Assembly: GCA_903945495.1 (NCBI GenBank)
Contig: CAJAVU010000021.1
Location: 186,001-250,000, forward strand
Direction: 5' to 3'
From: an uncultured Flavobacteriales bacterium
GTDB taxonomy: Bacteria; Bacteroidota; Bacteroidia; Flavobacteriales_D; Crocinitomicaceae
DNA: 64,000 nt
The notes under the pieces were generated by a model. It ran no database searches. It worked only from the letters and a program-made list of their open reading frames with translations, and had not been told where the DNA came from. Of the stretch, positions 9,989-18,991 are shown piece after piece (position 1 is the stretch's first letter; every line of letters starts with the position of its first letter). The translations under genes and the position numbers were made by a program.

Positions 9989-11302
9989 TTACGGAAAGAT
10001 AACACCTCTAAACAAAGTAGCATCTACCGTTGGTATATTTGATTTGTATTTTGCATTGATTGCTTTAATAAATTCATTCGCCAAAAGCGCATTTCCTCTA
10101 GGGTTCAAGTTGATTCCATCTAATGAATACGCTCCACCAGAAACAAAATTAGGATTCAATCCAATTCCATTGAACACAATACCTGAAGTTAATGAGGCGT
10201 AAAAATCATCCGTTTCAACAAGCGCAATGTTTTTTTCTGCAGCTTTTGCAGTGATATAATTATTGTACAATTCTGTATTGTTTTTAATCGAATTTACCTC
10301 ATCAAGCGTAAGAACAAACTCATCTCGGAAAGGAAAAACTGAACCCATTTTGTTGCATTTAACTGAATCCAAGGGTACGCTTAACACTATTTTTTCTCCA
10401 GGCACCATTTGTCGAACTCCGAACGTTCCCGCACTTGGATCTTGAATTACAAAGGCATTTTTTCCAACAACAAAGGATAAACCGATTGGATTATAAATTG
10501 CATTTAAACTTGCTGCATTGGCTTCATCCAAATTCAAACCATCATACGGAATTGTATTGAAATAAGGCATTTTGGTTACATCCGGCAACGTTGAAACAAT
10601 TCCTTGATTACTCACTGAGGTAACTTGATCAATTATGGGTGAATAAAGCGCTTGAAATTGCGATTCTGTCAACAAGGTTGTATTTTTTCCTCCCGCTTTT
10701 GCATACGTCATGACTTCATCTAAACCAACATACAATGAGAAAAAAGTCGGTGTAGAATTCAATGCATCACCAATTACCGAAGCGCTTGTTGAAGAGGCCA
10801 TGCGCTTGAAAAAGTTATTCTGGCTTGAATACGCAGGACTAAAAGCATACGCCATATAAAACCCTGGAATTCCATAATTTCCAAATGGTTTCGTGGCATC
10901 ATACAAGTTATCAGAAAATATAGATGCGTCTCCCGAACTTGCTTTTCTGACAGGTGAAAGACTGGTAACATTTAAACAATCTGTTTTGAATCCTAAAATC
11001 AGTTGCGCTAAATTATCTGTATTGATTCCAACTGAATTCTCAGCAACAAATGGCTGATTGAACAATCCACCACCAACGATTTCGAATTGTTTGGCTAAAA
11101 TTGCTCCCAAAGAATTTTCTTGACCTTCACGGTACAAAGCGTCACCCATATATCCGCTTGTAGAAGTTCCTCCAATTGCAACGAAATTTGATAAATTCAA
11201 ATCACCCGCTGTATAATCCGTCTTGCTTTCTTTTGGTTTACATGCAGCAACCAACAAAGCCGCAACAGAAAAGAATGCTATCTTTTTAAAATTCGTTTTC
11301 AT
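9989..11302 (-). CDS. SGNH/GDSL-like lipoprotein, catalytic residues apparently lost
   Basis: The 437-residue product starts with a lipoprotein signal (lipobox LLVAAC, Cys21). It resembles the SGNH-type lipoproteins that usually sit beside FadL genes in Bacteroidota: block I is recognisable as NFVAIGGTSTSGYMGDALYR and the last block as DGINLNPRGNALLANEF. In the homologues I remember these read GNSLTAG and DGxH, so the nucleophile Ser position appears to be Thr and the catalytic His appears to be Asn. It may therefore be a binding or chaperone-like relative rather than an active lipase. It begins 5 bp after the fadL-type gene, which implies joint work on fatty acids or other hydrophobic compounds at the outer membrane. 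Confidence 0.75.
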   Translation of the reverse strand: MKTNFKKIAFFSVAALLVAACKPKESKTDYTAGDLNLSNFVAIGGTSTSGYMGDALYREGQENSLGAILAKQFEIVGGGLFNQPFVAENSVGINTDNLAQLILGFKTDCLNVTSLSPVRKASSGDASIFSDNLYDATKPFGNYGIPGFYMAYAFSPAYSSQNNFFKRMASSTSASVIGDALNSTPTFFSLYVGLDEVMTYAKAGGKNTTLLTESQFQALYSPIIDQVTSVSNQGIVSTLPDVTKMPYFNTIPYDGLNLDEANAASLNAIYNPIGLSFVVGKNAFVIQDPSAGTFGVRQMVPGEKIVLSVPLDSVKCNKMGSVFPFRDEFVLTLDEVNSIKNNTELYNNYITAKAAEKNIALVETDDFYASLTSGIVFNGIGLNPNFVSGGAYSLDGINLNPRGNALLANEFIKAINAKYKSNIPTVDATLFRGVIFP

Positions 11303-11307
11303 AGTTC

Positions 11308-12531
11308 CTAAAATTTGTAGATGATTGCTAAACCTGGAGCAAGAACATTGGTTGTAAAAGTTCCACTTAAATTCGTTTCAAGGTTCGTATCGGTACGTTT
11401 CAAATGTGTAAAAAACACCGATGCATCCAATTGGAAATGATCCCCGATTTTATAACCTAGTCCAGCCGTATAATTAAAACGATTTGCATCTGGTGTTTCT
11501 GGTGTTACATAGCCATTCTGAACAGGTGTTAAACCATACGCTAAGCCTAAACGCGCATCGAACTTTTCCGTTAAGGCATAATTTGCTCCAAAGCGAAAAG
11601 CAAGAGTGTTTTTATAATTTCTTGCAGATTTTGTGTCAATTAATGAAGTTGTATTTTGTGCATAATCAAAGGCCAAGGTATCGTATGCTTTCCAACCGAC
11701 ATAATTAACATCTAACGCAAAGGCCAATTTATCATTCAGTTTGTACGCAAGACCAAGAGTTGCAACTTGCGGAAGCGGTAATGCTGAAGAAAACGTTCCA
11801 CTCGGAAAATTAGCTGTTAAAGAACTTGGTACAGTAAACGTTGCTGTTCCTTCCGCCACTTCCATATTCACTTTTGAACGATATGAAAGTCCGATGTTCA
11901 ATTTTTCGGTTGCTTGCACAAGAAATCCAACATTGTAACCAAAACCACTCGCTTTACCATCCAATTCTGCATGGCCATAAGTTCCATCGGCGTCTTGAAC
12001 AGGAATATCTTTTTGAAGATTTACGTTTCCAATTGTGTAAACGAATCCAGCACCAATACCAATTTTTTCGTTCAATTTATAACTCACTGTTGGTTGGATA
12101 AAAATCGATTTTAATTGCAATTTAGTTAAGGCAAAACGACCTGTCCATGCATCTTCGTATTGGATTGTACTTCCAAACGGAGTATAAATACCTACACCAT
12201 AGAAAAACTTACTTTCCTCGTTTTTTCTATAAACAGCATACACAGAAAACGGTGTTCCCATTGGCGAATTTGTTCGACCAATCGAAGTTGTGTTTGCATC
12301 TTCAAAAAGGGTGTTTGCAAAGGTTGGTGTGAAACCGATATTTACACTGTTTTCTTTTAAGAAAGAAACACTCCCTGGATTGAAAAACACACTTGCAGCA
12401 TCAAGAGGTAGTGCATTTCCTGCACCTCCCATGCCTTGTTGTTTTTGTCCTTGAAAATTAACTTGAAATCCTTGAGAAAAAAGAAAATTTCCAGCAAGAA
12501 ATGTCATTCCAAGTAGTAGATTTTTAACCAT
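11308..12531 (-). CDS. OmpP1/FadL/TodX-type outer-membrane transporter
   Basis: This is a beta-barrel protein of 407 residues. The chosen ATG at 12531 puts a clean signal peptide (MVKNLLLGMTFLAG, ending FLFSQ) at the N-terminus; an ATG 33 bp further upstream would add 11 residues before it. The mature start GFQVNFQGQKQQGMGGAGNA matches the N-terminal plug typical of FadL proteins, and the rest alternates in beta-strand fashion and ends in a C-terminal Phe. FadL proteins carry hydrophobic molecules such as long-chain fatty acids through the outer membrane. It is the first gene of a run with an SGNH lipoprotein, an esterase and tspO. Confidence 0.88.
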   Translation of the reverse strand: MVKNLLLGMTFLAGNFLFSQGFQVNFQGQKQQGMGGAGNALPLDAASVFFNPGSVSFLKENSVNIGFTPTFANTLFEDANTTSIGRTNSPMGTPFSVYAVYRKNEESKFFYGVGIYTPFGSTIQYEDAWTGRFALTKLQLKSIFIQPTVSYKLNEKIGIGAGFVYTIGNVNLQKDIPVQDADGTYGHAELDGKASGFGYNVGFLVQATEKLNIGLSYRSKVNMEVAEGTATFTVPSSLTANFPSGTFSSALPLPQVATLGLAYKLNDKLAFALDVNYVGWKAYDTLAFDYAQNTTSLIDTKSARNYKNTLAFRFGANYALTEKFDARLGLAYGLTPVQNGYVTPETPDANRFNYTAGLGYKIGDHFQLDASVFFTHLKRTDTNLETNLSGTFTTNVLAPGLAIIYKF

Positions 12532-12724
12532 GAAAATGAAGTATATATTATTTGTAAAACACAAATTAAAAACTAAATATACACTTCTTTTTGTAGAATT
12601 GACAAATCTGTTTTGGGTGTTTCCTTTGATTAGAAATAAATTAAAGGGTTTAGCAGACTACCAAACTGAGAGAAATCATTTATTGCCTAAATTACAGATC
12701 GTGTTCTATTTTCAATAATAAAAT

Positions 12725-12755
12725 AAAAAAGGGTACACAAACCGCGCACCCCTTT
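12725..12755 (-). terminator. Rho-independent terminator after the InlB/YDG-repeat gene
   Basis: On the minus strand, GGGTGCGC and GTGTACCC pair (with two G-U pairs) around a GGTTT loop, followed by six T residues. It lies 50 bp after the stop at 12805. Confidence 0.8.
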
Positions 12756-12804
12756 TGTATTGATAATAAAAAACCTAACCTTATCAATACCCTTCAGAAA
12801 GTCT

Positions 12805-15800
12805 TTATTTCACACAGATTTTAAAGCTTGAGACATTATCTCCATCAAGCTGTAAAATAAGTTGATAGACTCCTGGATCTACATTCAATTTTGAAAGTGT
12901 AATTTGTTCGGTCGCTTTCATTTGTTGTGAATACACTAAAGTTCCTTGCATTGAATACATTTGAACGAAAATGAAGTCAACTTTGTCATTACGCAACTCA
13001 ATTGTCAATTCTTGATCGGTAATTGGATTTGGATAAATAATCGGTTCCAACGTACGTGTTGATTCAACGCATTTCTCTTGAATTGTCGCCAATAAATTCT
13101 CGCTTCCATCAACATCGTATTGCCATAATTTGTAATATGCACCTCTCGTTTTTTCCGTATCTACAAAGGAGTAATCCATACGCTCTGTTGCGTTTCCAGC
13201 AGCAGCAATCTTCGCCAAAACTGACCAATTGGTGCCATCTGTTGACTTTTCTATTTTGAAATAATCAGAATTATATTCACTCGCCGTTGACCACTTTAAA
13301 TCCGTTGTATTTGTTTCGCTACATGTTGCTGTGAAGTCTATAAATTCGACTGGTAAGCTTGAAATAGCAGTATTAATTGAACCAGTAAAACTTAATCCAT
13401 ATGATCCTGCAGAAGGCGAATTAAATCCCCAACCACCTGTTGTTGTTTGTCCACTAGCATAATAACGAATGGTAACAGTTGTTGTTTCTGAAATACTTTG
13501 TAACGCCGAAATACCGGATAAATCTACAGTCATAGTTAATGATGTGGACTGCACTGGAGAACCGATTAAAGTAAAGTTGGTGCCGTCTAAACTATAAGCA
13601 AATTGTGACGTAACTCCCGGACTGGCAACAAATGTAGCCGTACCCGCAAAACGTGCATTTATCGAAGTTAATGAAAGAGTATAACCAGTACTAGCAGACA
13701 AGGTTGTTTGGAAATAATCTGTATTCGTCGTTGAAATACCATCATTTTTAAATGCCACTGTTCTAAAAGAATTACCTGCATTGCTTGGAGTAGCTAATAA
13801 TCCTCTAGATATTAGATTGGATGCATCTAAATTCGAATTGTAAACTTCTGCTACTGAAGTAGCTACACCTGTATTCTCCCCAAAGAAATCCCATGCAGCA
13901 ATTGTTGGATAAACAACTGTTAAGTTTTGATTCACATCATTTGCAACCAAATAGTTACTATTTCCCGCTTGCGAGGCCGTAATCGTTGTTGTACCAACTC
14001 CAACCACATGAATTAACCCACCAACTATTGTTGCAACAGCAGGATTAGAACTTGTATACGTTACAGTTAATCCAGAACTCGCTGTTGCACCTGGAGTGTA
14101 ATCAGCAACTCCAACTGTTTGATTTGCTAGAGGGCCAAATGTAATTGTTTGTGACCCTTGTGTTATATCAGCACTCAACCCTGACGGTTGCGTCAAGGTA
14201 TAATTTCCAGCATCCGCTCCACTGATAGAGAAATTTGGTGTTACTGCTATTCCAGTTCCTACATTCGCCGAAACAAAGTTCCCTGCTTGTGTTAAAGTAA
14301 CTGCATCCGGCGAAATAACTCCGATTAAACTTCCTCCTGTAATGCTTGCTGTTGTTGTTCCATCGTATGGTTTGTTCGCAGCACTTGCTCCAGAAACGGT
14401 TAATGCTTTTGTAGTAATGTCAGCAGATAACGTTGGTTGTGTCAAGGTGTAATTTAAAGACGGAGCAGTATAACCTGTTACAGTAATTGGTTTACTTGTT
14501 CCAACACCAGCTGTAGTAAATGTTGCACTTGGTGTTCCAGCAACTGAGAACGTTTCTCCGTTCACTAAACCAACGTAACTAGCCGTTCCAGTGAATGTTG
14601 CAGCGGTTGTTCCATCGTATTCTTTGTTTGTGCCTGTTAAACCTGAAAGGGTTAAAACCACTGGACTTACTGCGCTACTCACTGTTGAGACATTTACAGA
14701 AGTTGCTCCCGTACTCGTCAGCACAATCGTTCCTGCATAGGTTCCAACAGCTGTTGTTGCCGCTAAACGCACGTTAATTGTTGTTGAAGCAACAACTCCT
14801 CCACTTTGTATTAGAATCAATGTAGTTGAATAACCAGAACCTGATGAAAGTTCATATCCTGCAGGTGCTGTTAGTGTTATATTGTCGGATAAAGAAGATC
14901 CTGAAACAGCAAATGTTGCTGGGCTGATACTTGCAGTTCCATAGGTTGTGTTTACTGAAGTCAATGAACCACTGTACGAAATTGTAGGAAGCGATGCAAC
15001 GGTCCAAACGGCATACAATGTTGCATTACTCGTTCCCATTGTATAACTCGCCCCATCAGCATAGGTAACTGAACCACCTGCAGATGTTGACCAACCGGTA
15101 AAAGTATATCCTGTTCTTATAAATCCGTTTGATGTCAAGTTGGAGCTTGCATTTGTCGCAATCGTTTGTGCGGCAGTCGATCCAGAAGTAGCGCCGTTTC
15201 CATCAAAAGTCAGTGTGTTATTATTTGCTGTCCATTGCGCGTATAGCGTTGCGTTTGCAGCACCCATTGTGTATGATTGCGCATTGGCATACGACGTGCC
15301 TGTTCCATTTGCTAATGTGTTCCATCCTGCGAATGAATATCCAATTTTTGTAAATGAATTTGACGTTAAATTAGCTGCTGCACCATAAACGATTGTTTGA
15401 TTGGTCATTGATCCAGAACCAGTATTTGCGTCAAACGTTACTGTGTAATTGTTGGTTGTCCACTGAGCATATAAAACGGTGTTTGCTGCTGGCATGCTAA
15501 AAGTGCTTGAAGCTGCTTGTGCTGTTCCGCTGCCATTTGCCGCTGTGTTCCAACCTGCGAACGTACTGCCTGTTTTTGCTAAAGACCCAGTGTTTCCAAG
15601 TGTCGTAACTGTGGCTCCCGAAACATACGGGCTTGTGGGATCAACTGGAGCAGTACCTGAAGTATTGCCGTTTCCGTTGTAAGTTAGGGAGTATGTTGGT
15701 GGTGAAAAAGTTGCTGTACAAACAACGTTATCAATACCAATGCCTTGTGAATTACCACCACTCGTATTTAACACCCATTTTAAATAAAATGAAGAACCTG

Positions 15801-16419
15801 GCGCAATGTTTAGTGAAGAAATTGTAATATTCGATTTGTTGATTATTCCACAATTTGTTGAACTAGGTGCGCCAGTTGTTGTATAATTATATGCAGAAGT
15901 GCCTGTAGGCAATGCGGATGTTGCAATGTCGCCTGCTGCCACTGTAATCCAGCTTGTTCCGTCTAAAGAATAGTAAAATAAAACAGATGCGGCAGCAGTA
16001 TTTATTCTGTAGCGTTCCAGGTCATAAGCGATGGTTAGTGTTGTTATATTAGACGTTCCACCGTTCGTATAGAAGGACATAATACCTGAAGTAGAGGCAT
16101 AGCCTCCAGAGGTCATAACACCCAAACTTCTTTCAGTGCTTGATGTACCCCAATTATATCTTCCTCCTGTGGTTGGCGAACCAGTACTTGCCTGCTGTGT
16201 TACTGCTGTTACATTTGTTGCTGTTGCCCATCCACTTGAAGAGCCTAAACCTGCGCCAGACATTTTCCAATTTGCTGGAAGTGTTGCAGTCGCGGAGGTA
16301 CCCATTGCATCAAAATTTTGGGTATTCGAAGCTGCCGCATTTGTTAGACTAACCTGACCTACACCCATCTTACTCACTAAAACACTTAAAACAATGAGTA
16401 ACGTAATTTTAAATTTCAT
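12805..16419 (-). CDS. T9SS-exported surface protein with InlB-type and YDG repeats
   Basis: From the ATG at 16419 (signal peptide MKFKITLLIVLSVLVSKMGVGQ) the product has 1,204 residues; a longer frame starts at 16467 but a -7 element at 16471-16478 favours the shorter one. In order: a jelly-roll-like domain (about 20-240), three Listeria-Bacteroides/InlB B-type repeats each ending LYAxWT (about 240-480), an Ig-like domain, two YDG domains (KEYDGTTAA and KPYDGTTTA), a Big-2-like domain (QTITFGPLANQT), a second jelly-roll, and a type IX sorting domain (IIYPNPITDQ). All parts are typical of adhesive stalk proteins. The ligand is unknown. It is monocistronic with its own terminator. Confidence 0.85.
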   Translation of the reverse strand: MKFKITLLIVLSVLVSKMGVGQVSLTNAAASNTQNFDAMGTSATATLPANWKMSGAGLGSSSGWATATNVTAVTQQASTGSPTTGGRYNWGTSSTERSLGVMTSGGYASTSGIMSFYTNGGTSNITTLTIAYDLERYRINTAAASVLFYYSLDGTSWITVAAGDIATSALPTGTSAYNYTTTGAPSSTNCGIINKSNITISSLNIAPGSSFYLKWVLNTSGGNSQGIGIDNVVCTATFSPPTYSLTYNGNGNTSGTAPVDPTSPYVSGATVTTLGNTGSLAKTGSTFAGWNTAANGSGTAQAASSTFSMPAANTVLYAQWTTNNYTVTFDANTGSGSMTNQTIVYGAAANLTSNSFTKIGYSFAGWNTLANGTGTSYANAQSYTMGAANATLYAQWTANNNTLTFDGNGATSGSTAAQTIATNASSNLTSNGFIRTGYTFTGWSTSAGGSVTYADGASYTMGTSNATLYAVWTVASLPTISYSGSLTSVNTTYGTASISPATFAVSGSSLSDNITLTAPAGYELSSGSGYSTTLILIQSGGVVASTTINVRLAATTAVGTYAGTIVLTSTGATSVNVSTVSSAVSPVVLTLSGLTGTNKEYDGTTAATFTGTASYVGLVNGETFSVAGTPSATFTTAGVGTSKPITVTGYTAPSLNYTLTQPTLSADITTKALTVSGASAANKPYDGTTTASITGGSLIGVISPDAVTLTQAGNFVSANVGTGIAVTPNFSISGADAGNYTLTQPSGLSADITQGSQTITFGPLANQTVGVADYTPGATASSGLTVTYTSSNPAVATIVGGLIHVVGVGTTTITASQAGNSNYLVANDVNQNLTVVYPTIAAWDFFGENTGVATSVAEVYNSNLDASNLISRGLLATPSNAGNSFRTVAFKNDGISTTNTDYFQTTLSASTGYTLSLTSINARFAGTATFVASPGVTSQFAYSLDGTNFTLIGSPVQSTSLTMTVDLSGISALQSISETTTVTIRYYASGQTTTGGWGFNSPSAGSYGLSFTGSINTAISSLPVEFIDFTATCSETNTTDLKWSTASEYNSDYFKIEKSTDGTNWSVLAKIAAAGNATERMDYSFVDTEKTRGAYYKLWQYDVDGSENLLATIQEKCVESTRTLEPIIYPNPITDQELTIELRNDKVDFIFVQMYSMQGTLVYSQQMKATEQITLSKLNVDPGVYQLILQLDGDNVSSFKICVK

Positions 16420-16470
16420 CTTGATAATTATTAAATAACTTATCAATGGAGTGGTGCTAGAATACAATTA

Positions 16471-16478
16471 CAAAATTA
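16471..16478 (-). promoter_or_regulatory. -7 promoter element TAatTTTG
   Basis: An exact match to the Bacteroidota TAnnTTTG element on the minus strand, about 50 bp before the ATG at 16419. No convincing -33 TTTG at the expected spacing. Confidence 0.5.
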
Positions 16479-16536
16479 ACACTTAAACATTAAGCATGTG
16501 TAAAGCCATTAATAAAAAATAGAGCAATGTGAAAAT

Positions 16537-16668
16537 TTAATATTCGCCAAATAAGAGCCTAATTTTGATTGCATTAAGGATTGAAATTACCAAGGCGAGA
16601 ATTGCCAAATAAAATGCCACGTTGCTTCGTTTGCTGTAATTATTCGCTTTGTTTGGTTTGTTTGCCAT
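16537..16668 (-). CDS. Small single-span membrane protein, 43 residues
   Basis: The frame begins with ATG at 16668 and codes for a short hydrophilic, Lys/Asn-rich head (MANKPNKANNYSKRSN) followed by one hydrophobic helix (VAFYLAILALVISILNAI) and a basic tail ending GEY. It starts 6 bp after the stop of the glycosyltransferase gene, so it is likely the last gene of that operon. I do not recognise a family. The tight spacing, the head-helix-tail pattern and a positively charged N-terminal flank argue for a real gene rather than chance. Confidence 0.6.
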   Translation of the reverse strand: MANKPNKANNYSKRSNVAFYLAILALVISILNAIKIRLLFGEY

Positions 16669-16674
16669 TTTGAA

Positions 16675-17730
16675 TTAGAAAAAATAACGGTAAAATTGCC
16701 AGTTCATTTTTGGAGAGGCTATAATTTCTTTCGAATCTTCTAATTGAATTGCGTGTTCACGAACAATACGCGCAATGATTGTTTCCGTTTCATGGGAATA
16801 ATTCACTTCTACAGGGCGAGCAAACTTTAGCCAATTATACATTGCTCTGTAATTAATTAAGTCAAGTTTAGGTAAAACGGTAACTCCCATGCGTTTTAAA
16901 CTTTCAGCGTTGCATTGTTGCTCAAACTGATTCTCCATTGGAATCACCATTAACTTCTTCTTCAAAAACATTGCTTCTGACGGTAACTCAAATCCGGCTC
17001 CTGTCAAAACGCCTTTGCACGATGCCAATTCATTCAAAAACACTTCGTTCTCAACTGGTAAAAAAGTCACGTTATCTTTCGTGTATTTTGTTGAAGTATA
17101 TTTGGAAAAAACAACCCAACGCGCAGAAAAATTCCACAAGAATTTATACAAGACCTCATCATGATAGGCCGGCAAATAAACAACATATTGTCCTTGATCA
17201 CTTGCTTCCAACTCTCTTACTTGCTTGCGGATTACAGGAGAAAAAATGGCTTCTGCATACTTTTCAAAATGAAAGCCGTATTTTACTGTTGATGGGCAAT
17301 AATGGTTCAATACATAATTGCCAAAACGGTATTTAATATCGGGCTTTGGACTTTCTTTAAGCATCACTGCTGCTTGGTGGCTCAACTGAACACATTTAAC
17401 GTTTCTAATGGCACAAGCCCATGCAGAAATTGGCTCAAAATCACTGATTACTAAATTATAGCGTTCTACTTTCAGTTTCCGAATTTCGTTGATTAATCTG
17501 AATAACTTTATATTCATCAAGGTTTTAAAAAAGCTAATTCCTCCAGATTTTGAAGCAACAAAACTCAATCCATGAAAACGATAATTGACTTCAAAAGGCA
17601 ATTCAACTTGCGATTGATTTCCAGAAATTAAGATATCTACTTCTCCCTGTTGTTGTAGGATTGGAATAATTTCTAAAGCACGACTCAAATGGCCATTTCC
17701 AGTTCCTTGTATTGCATATAATATTTTCAT
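16675..17730 (-). CDS. MurG/UGT-like glycosyltransferase
   Basis: The 351-residue protein has a GT-B layout. The N-terminal half starts MKILYAIQGTGNGHLSRA, the nucleotide-sugar transferase start with a Gly-Asn-Gly-His loop. The C-terminal half has GAGFELPSEAMFLKKKLMVIP followed by ENQFEQQCNA, which corresponds to the donor-binding motif of MurG-like and monogalactosyldiacylglycerol-type enzymes. It probably moves a sugar onto a lipid or envelope precursor in the cytoplasm; substrates are unknown. It starts 7 bp after the LpxH-like phosphatase gene, which supports a role in envelope lipid or glycan synthesis. Confidence 0.8.
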   Translation of the reverse strand: MKILYAIQGTGNGHLSRALEIIPILQQQGEVDILISGNQSQVELPFEVNYRFHGLSFVASKSGGISFFKTLMNIKLFRLINEIRKLKVERYNLVISDFEPISAWACAIRNVKCVQLSHQAAVMLKESPKPDIKYRFGNYVLNHYCPSTVKYGFHFEKYAEAIFSPVIRKQVRELEASDQGQYVVYLPAYHDEVLYKFLWNFSARWVVFSKYTSTKYTKDNVTFLPVENEVFLNELASCKGVLTGAGFELPSEAMFLKKKLMVIPMENQFEQQCNAESLKRMGVTVLPKLDLINYRAMYNWLKFARPVEVNYSHETETIIARIVREHAIQLEDSKEIIASPKMNWQFYRYFF

Positions 17731-17737
17731 CCGTGAT

Positions 17738-18598
17738 CTAGTTTACGTTTGCCGCATGATTGATTACCTCTTTTAAAAGAGATTCGTAGTTCAATGCTTC
17801 TTTAAAGTTTTCTTTATGATTTCGCAACGCCGAATGATTTTTTAGATAGTCTTTTTCGTCGTAACGCTTTAAGATCCAATTCCCTTCATTGTATTCTAAG
17901 GCGGTTAAATTTTCAATCCAATCACCTGAATTCAAATACATAACTTTTCCTTGCTTCACGCTTATTTGTTTCAGCGCAGGTTGATGAATGTGACCACAAA
18001 TCACAAAATCGTAGCCGTTTTCTATTGCAATTTCTGCTGCCGTTTCCTCAAAATTGTTGACGTATTTTAAGACGCCTTTTACACTGTCCTTCACTTTTTT
18101 CGATAAGGAAACTCTACCTCTTCCAAATTTTTCACTTACCCAGTTAACCAGTGTATTCAGTGCAATCAGCAAATCATAACCCTTCCCACCGAGCTTTGCA
18201 ATCCATTTTGAATGTTTCATTGCTGTATCGAAAACATCTCCATGAAACAACCACGCTTTTCCAGCATCTAGGTTCAACACCAATTTATTGACAATATGAA
18301 ATTGACCCAATGAAAAACCATTGAACTTTCGCAGCATTTCATCGTGGTTCCCTGTGATATAATAAATGGTTGTTCCTTTCGAAAGCATACTCGTAATCGT
18401 TTTGATCACTTGCATATTTGATGTGGGAAAATAATGTTTGTTGAATTGCCAGATATCAATAAAATCTCCATTCAGCACAAGGGTTGTAGGATTAATTGAG
18501 TTCAAATAGTTGTTTAACTCTTCAGCGCGTGAACCATACGTTCCTAAATGAACATCTGAAATAACGACCAATTCAACTTCTCTTTTTTCCTTTTGCAT
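17738..18598 (-). CDS. LpxH-like calcineurin-family metallophosphatase
   Basis: This 286-residue protein carries the full set of metallophosphatase motifs in order: SDVHLG (about residue 15), NGDFID, TGNHDE, FHGDVFD and CGHIHQ. That set and the size match UDP-2,3-diacylglucosamine pyrophosphatase-type proteins, which cleave UDP-2,3-diacylglucosamine to lipid X in lipid A synthesis. Bacteroidota often carry several members of this family and not all are LpxH, so the exact reaction is uncertain. It leads an operon with the glycosyltransferase and the 43-residue membrane protein downstream. Confidence 0.8.
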   Translation of the reverse strand: MQKEKREVELVVISDVHLGTYGSRAEELNNYLNSINPTTLVLNGDFIDIWQFNKHYFPTSNMQVIKTITSMLSKGTTIYYITGNHDEMLRKFNGFSLGQFHIVNKLVLNLDAGKAWLFHGDVFDTAMKHSKWIAKLGGKGYDLLIALNTLVNWVSEKFGRGRVSLSKKVKDSVKGVLKYVNNFEETAAEIAIENGYDFVICGHIHQPALKQISVKQGKVMYLNSGDWIENLTALEYNEGNWILKRYDEKDYLKNHSALRNHKENFKEALNYESLLKEVINHAANVN

Positions 18599-18991
18599 CG
18601 GGCTAGTTTTAACGTATACAAAATTGACGCATTCAGATTGTTTGGTTTTTAAGTCTATTTTAAATCTGCATTCTGCTTTAACATTAAAAAGTTGAAAACA
18701 TGGATAAGCACCATATTTCTTGATGATTACTCATTTTAAATAGAAAAATATTTATTGCTATGGTAACCTCTATTTTACAAGGGGGTAATTTTTCGAGCCA
18801 TTTTTAAAATTCCTGTGAAAATTCCTGTGAAAGTTGATAACACAGTATTAATCTTCCATCAAGTGCTTGTTGTGATTCAACATGTTGCTTCAATCTCGCA
18901 GACTATTACTTCTATTGTTTATTCCGCTTTCAACTGAAAAGATTGTTTAAATCCTAGAAAAGGTCTTTTGACTTGCGAACCACTTGCTGGT
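18599..18991. other. Intergenic stretch between the phosphatase and cyclase genes
   Basis: No gene or RNA is supported here. The only structure noted is a 12-bp unit, AAAATTCCTGTG, repeated twice head to tail at 18806-18829. The stretch must hold the phosphatase promoter, but no exact TAnnTTTG element was found. Confidence 0.5.

Noticed and set aside
12532-12564. Longer N-terminus for the FadL-type protein (start at 12564)
   Set aside because: It would put 11 residues in front of a clean signal peptide.
12530-12718. A 62-codon plus-strand frame upstream of the FadL gene
   Set aside because: It runs over the start of the opposite gene and its promoter region and has no family resemblance or start signal.
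18806-18832. Two head-to-tail copies of a 12-bp unit as a regulatory direct repeat
   Set aside because: Two copies of an AT-rich 12-mer may be simple slippage; no promoter element sits beside it.
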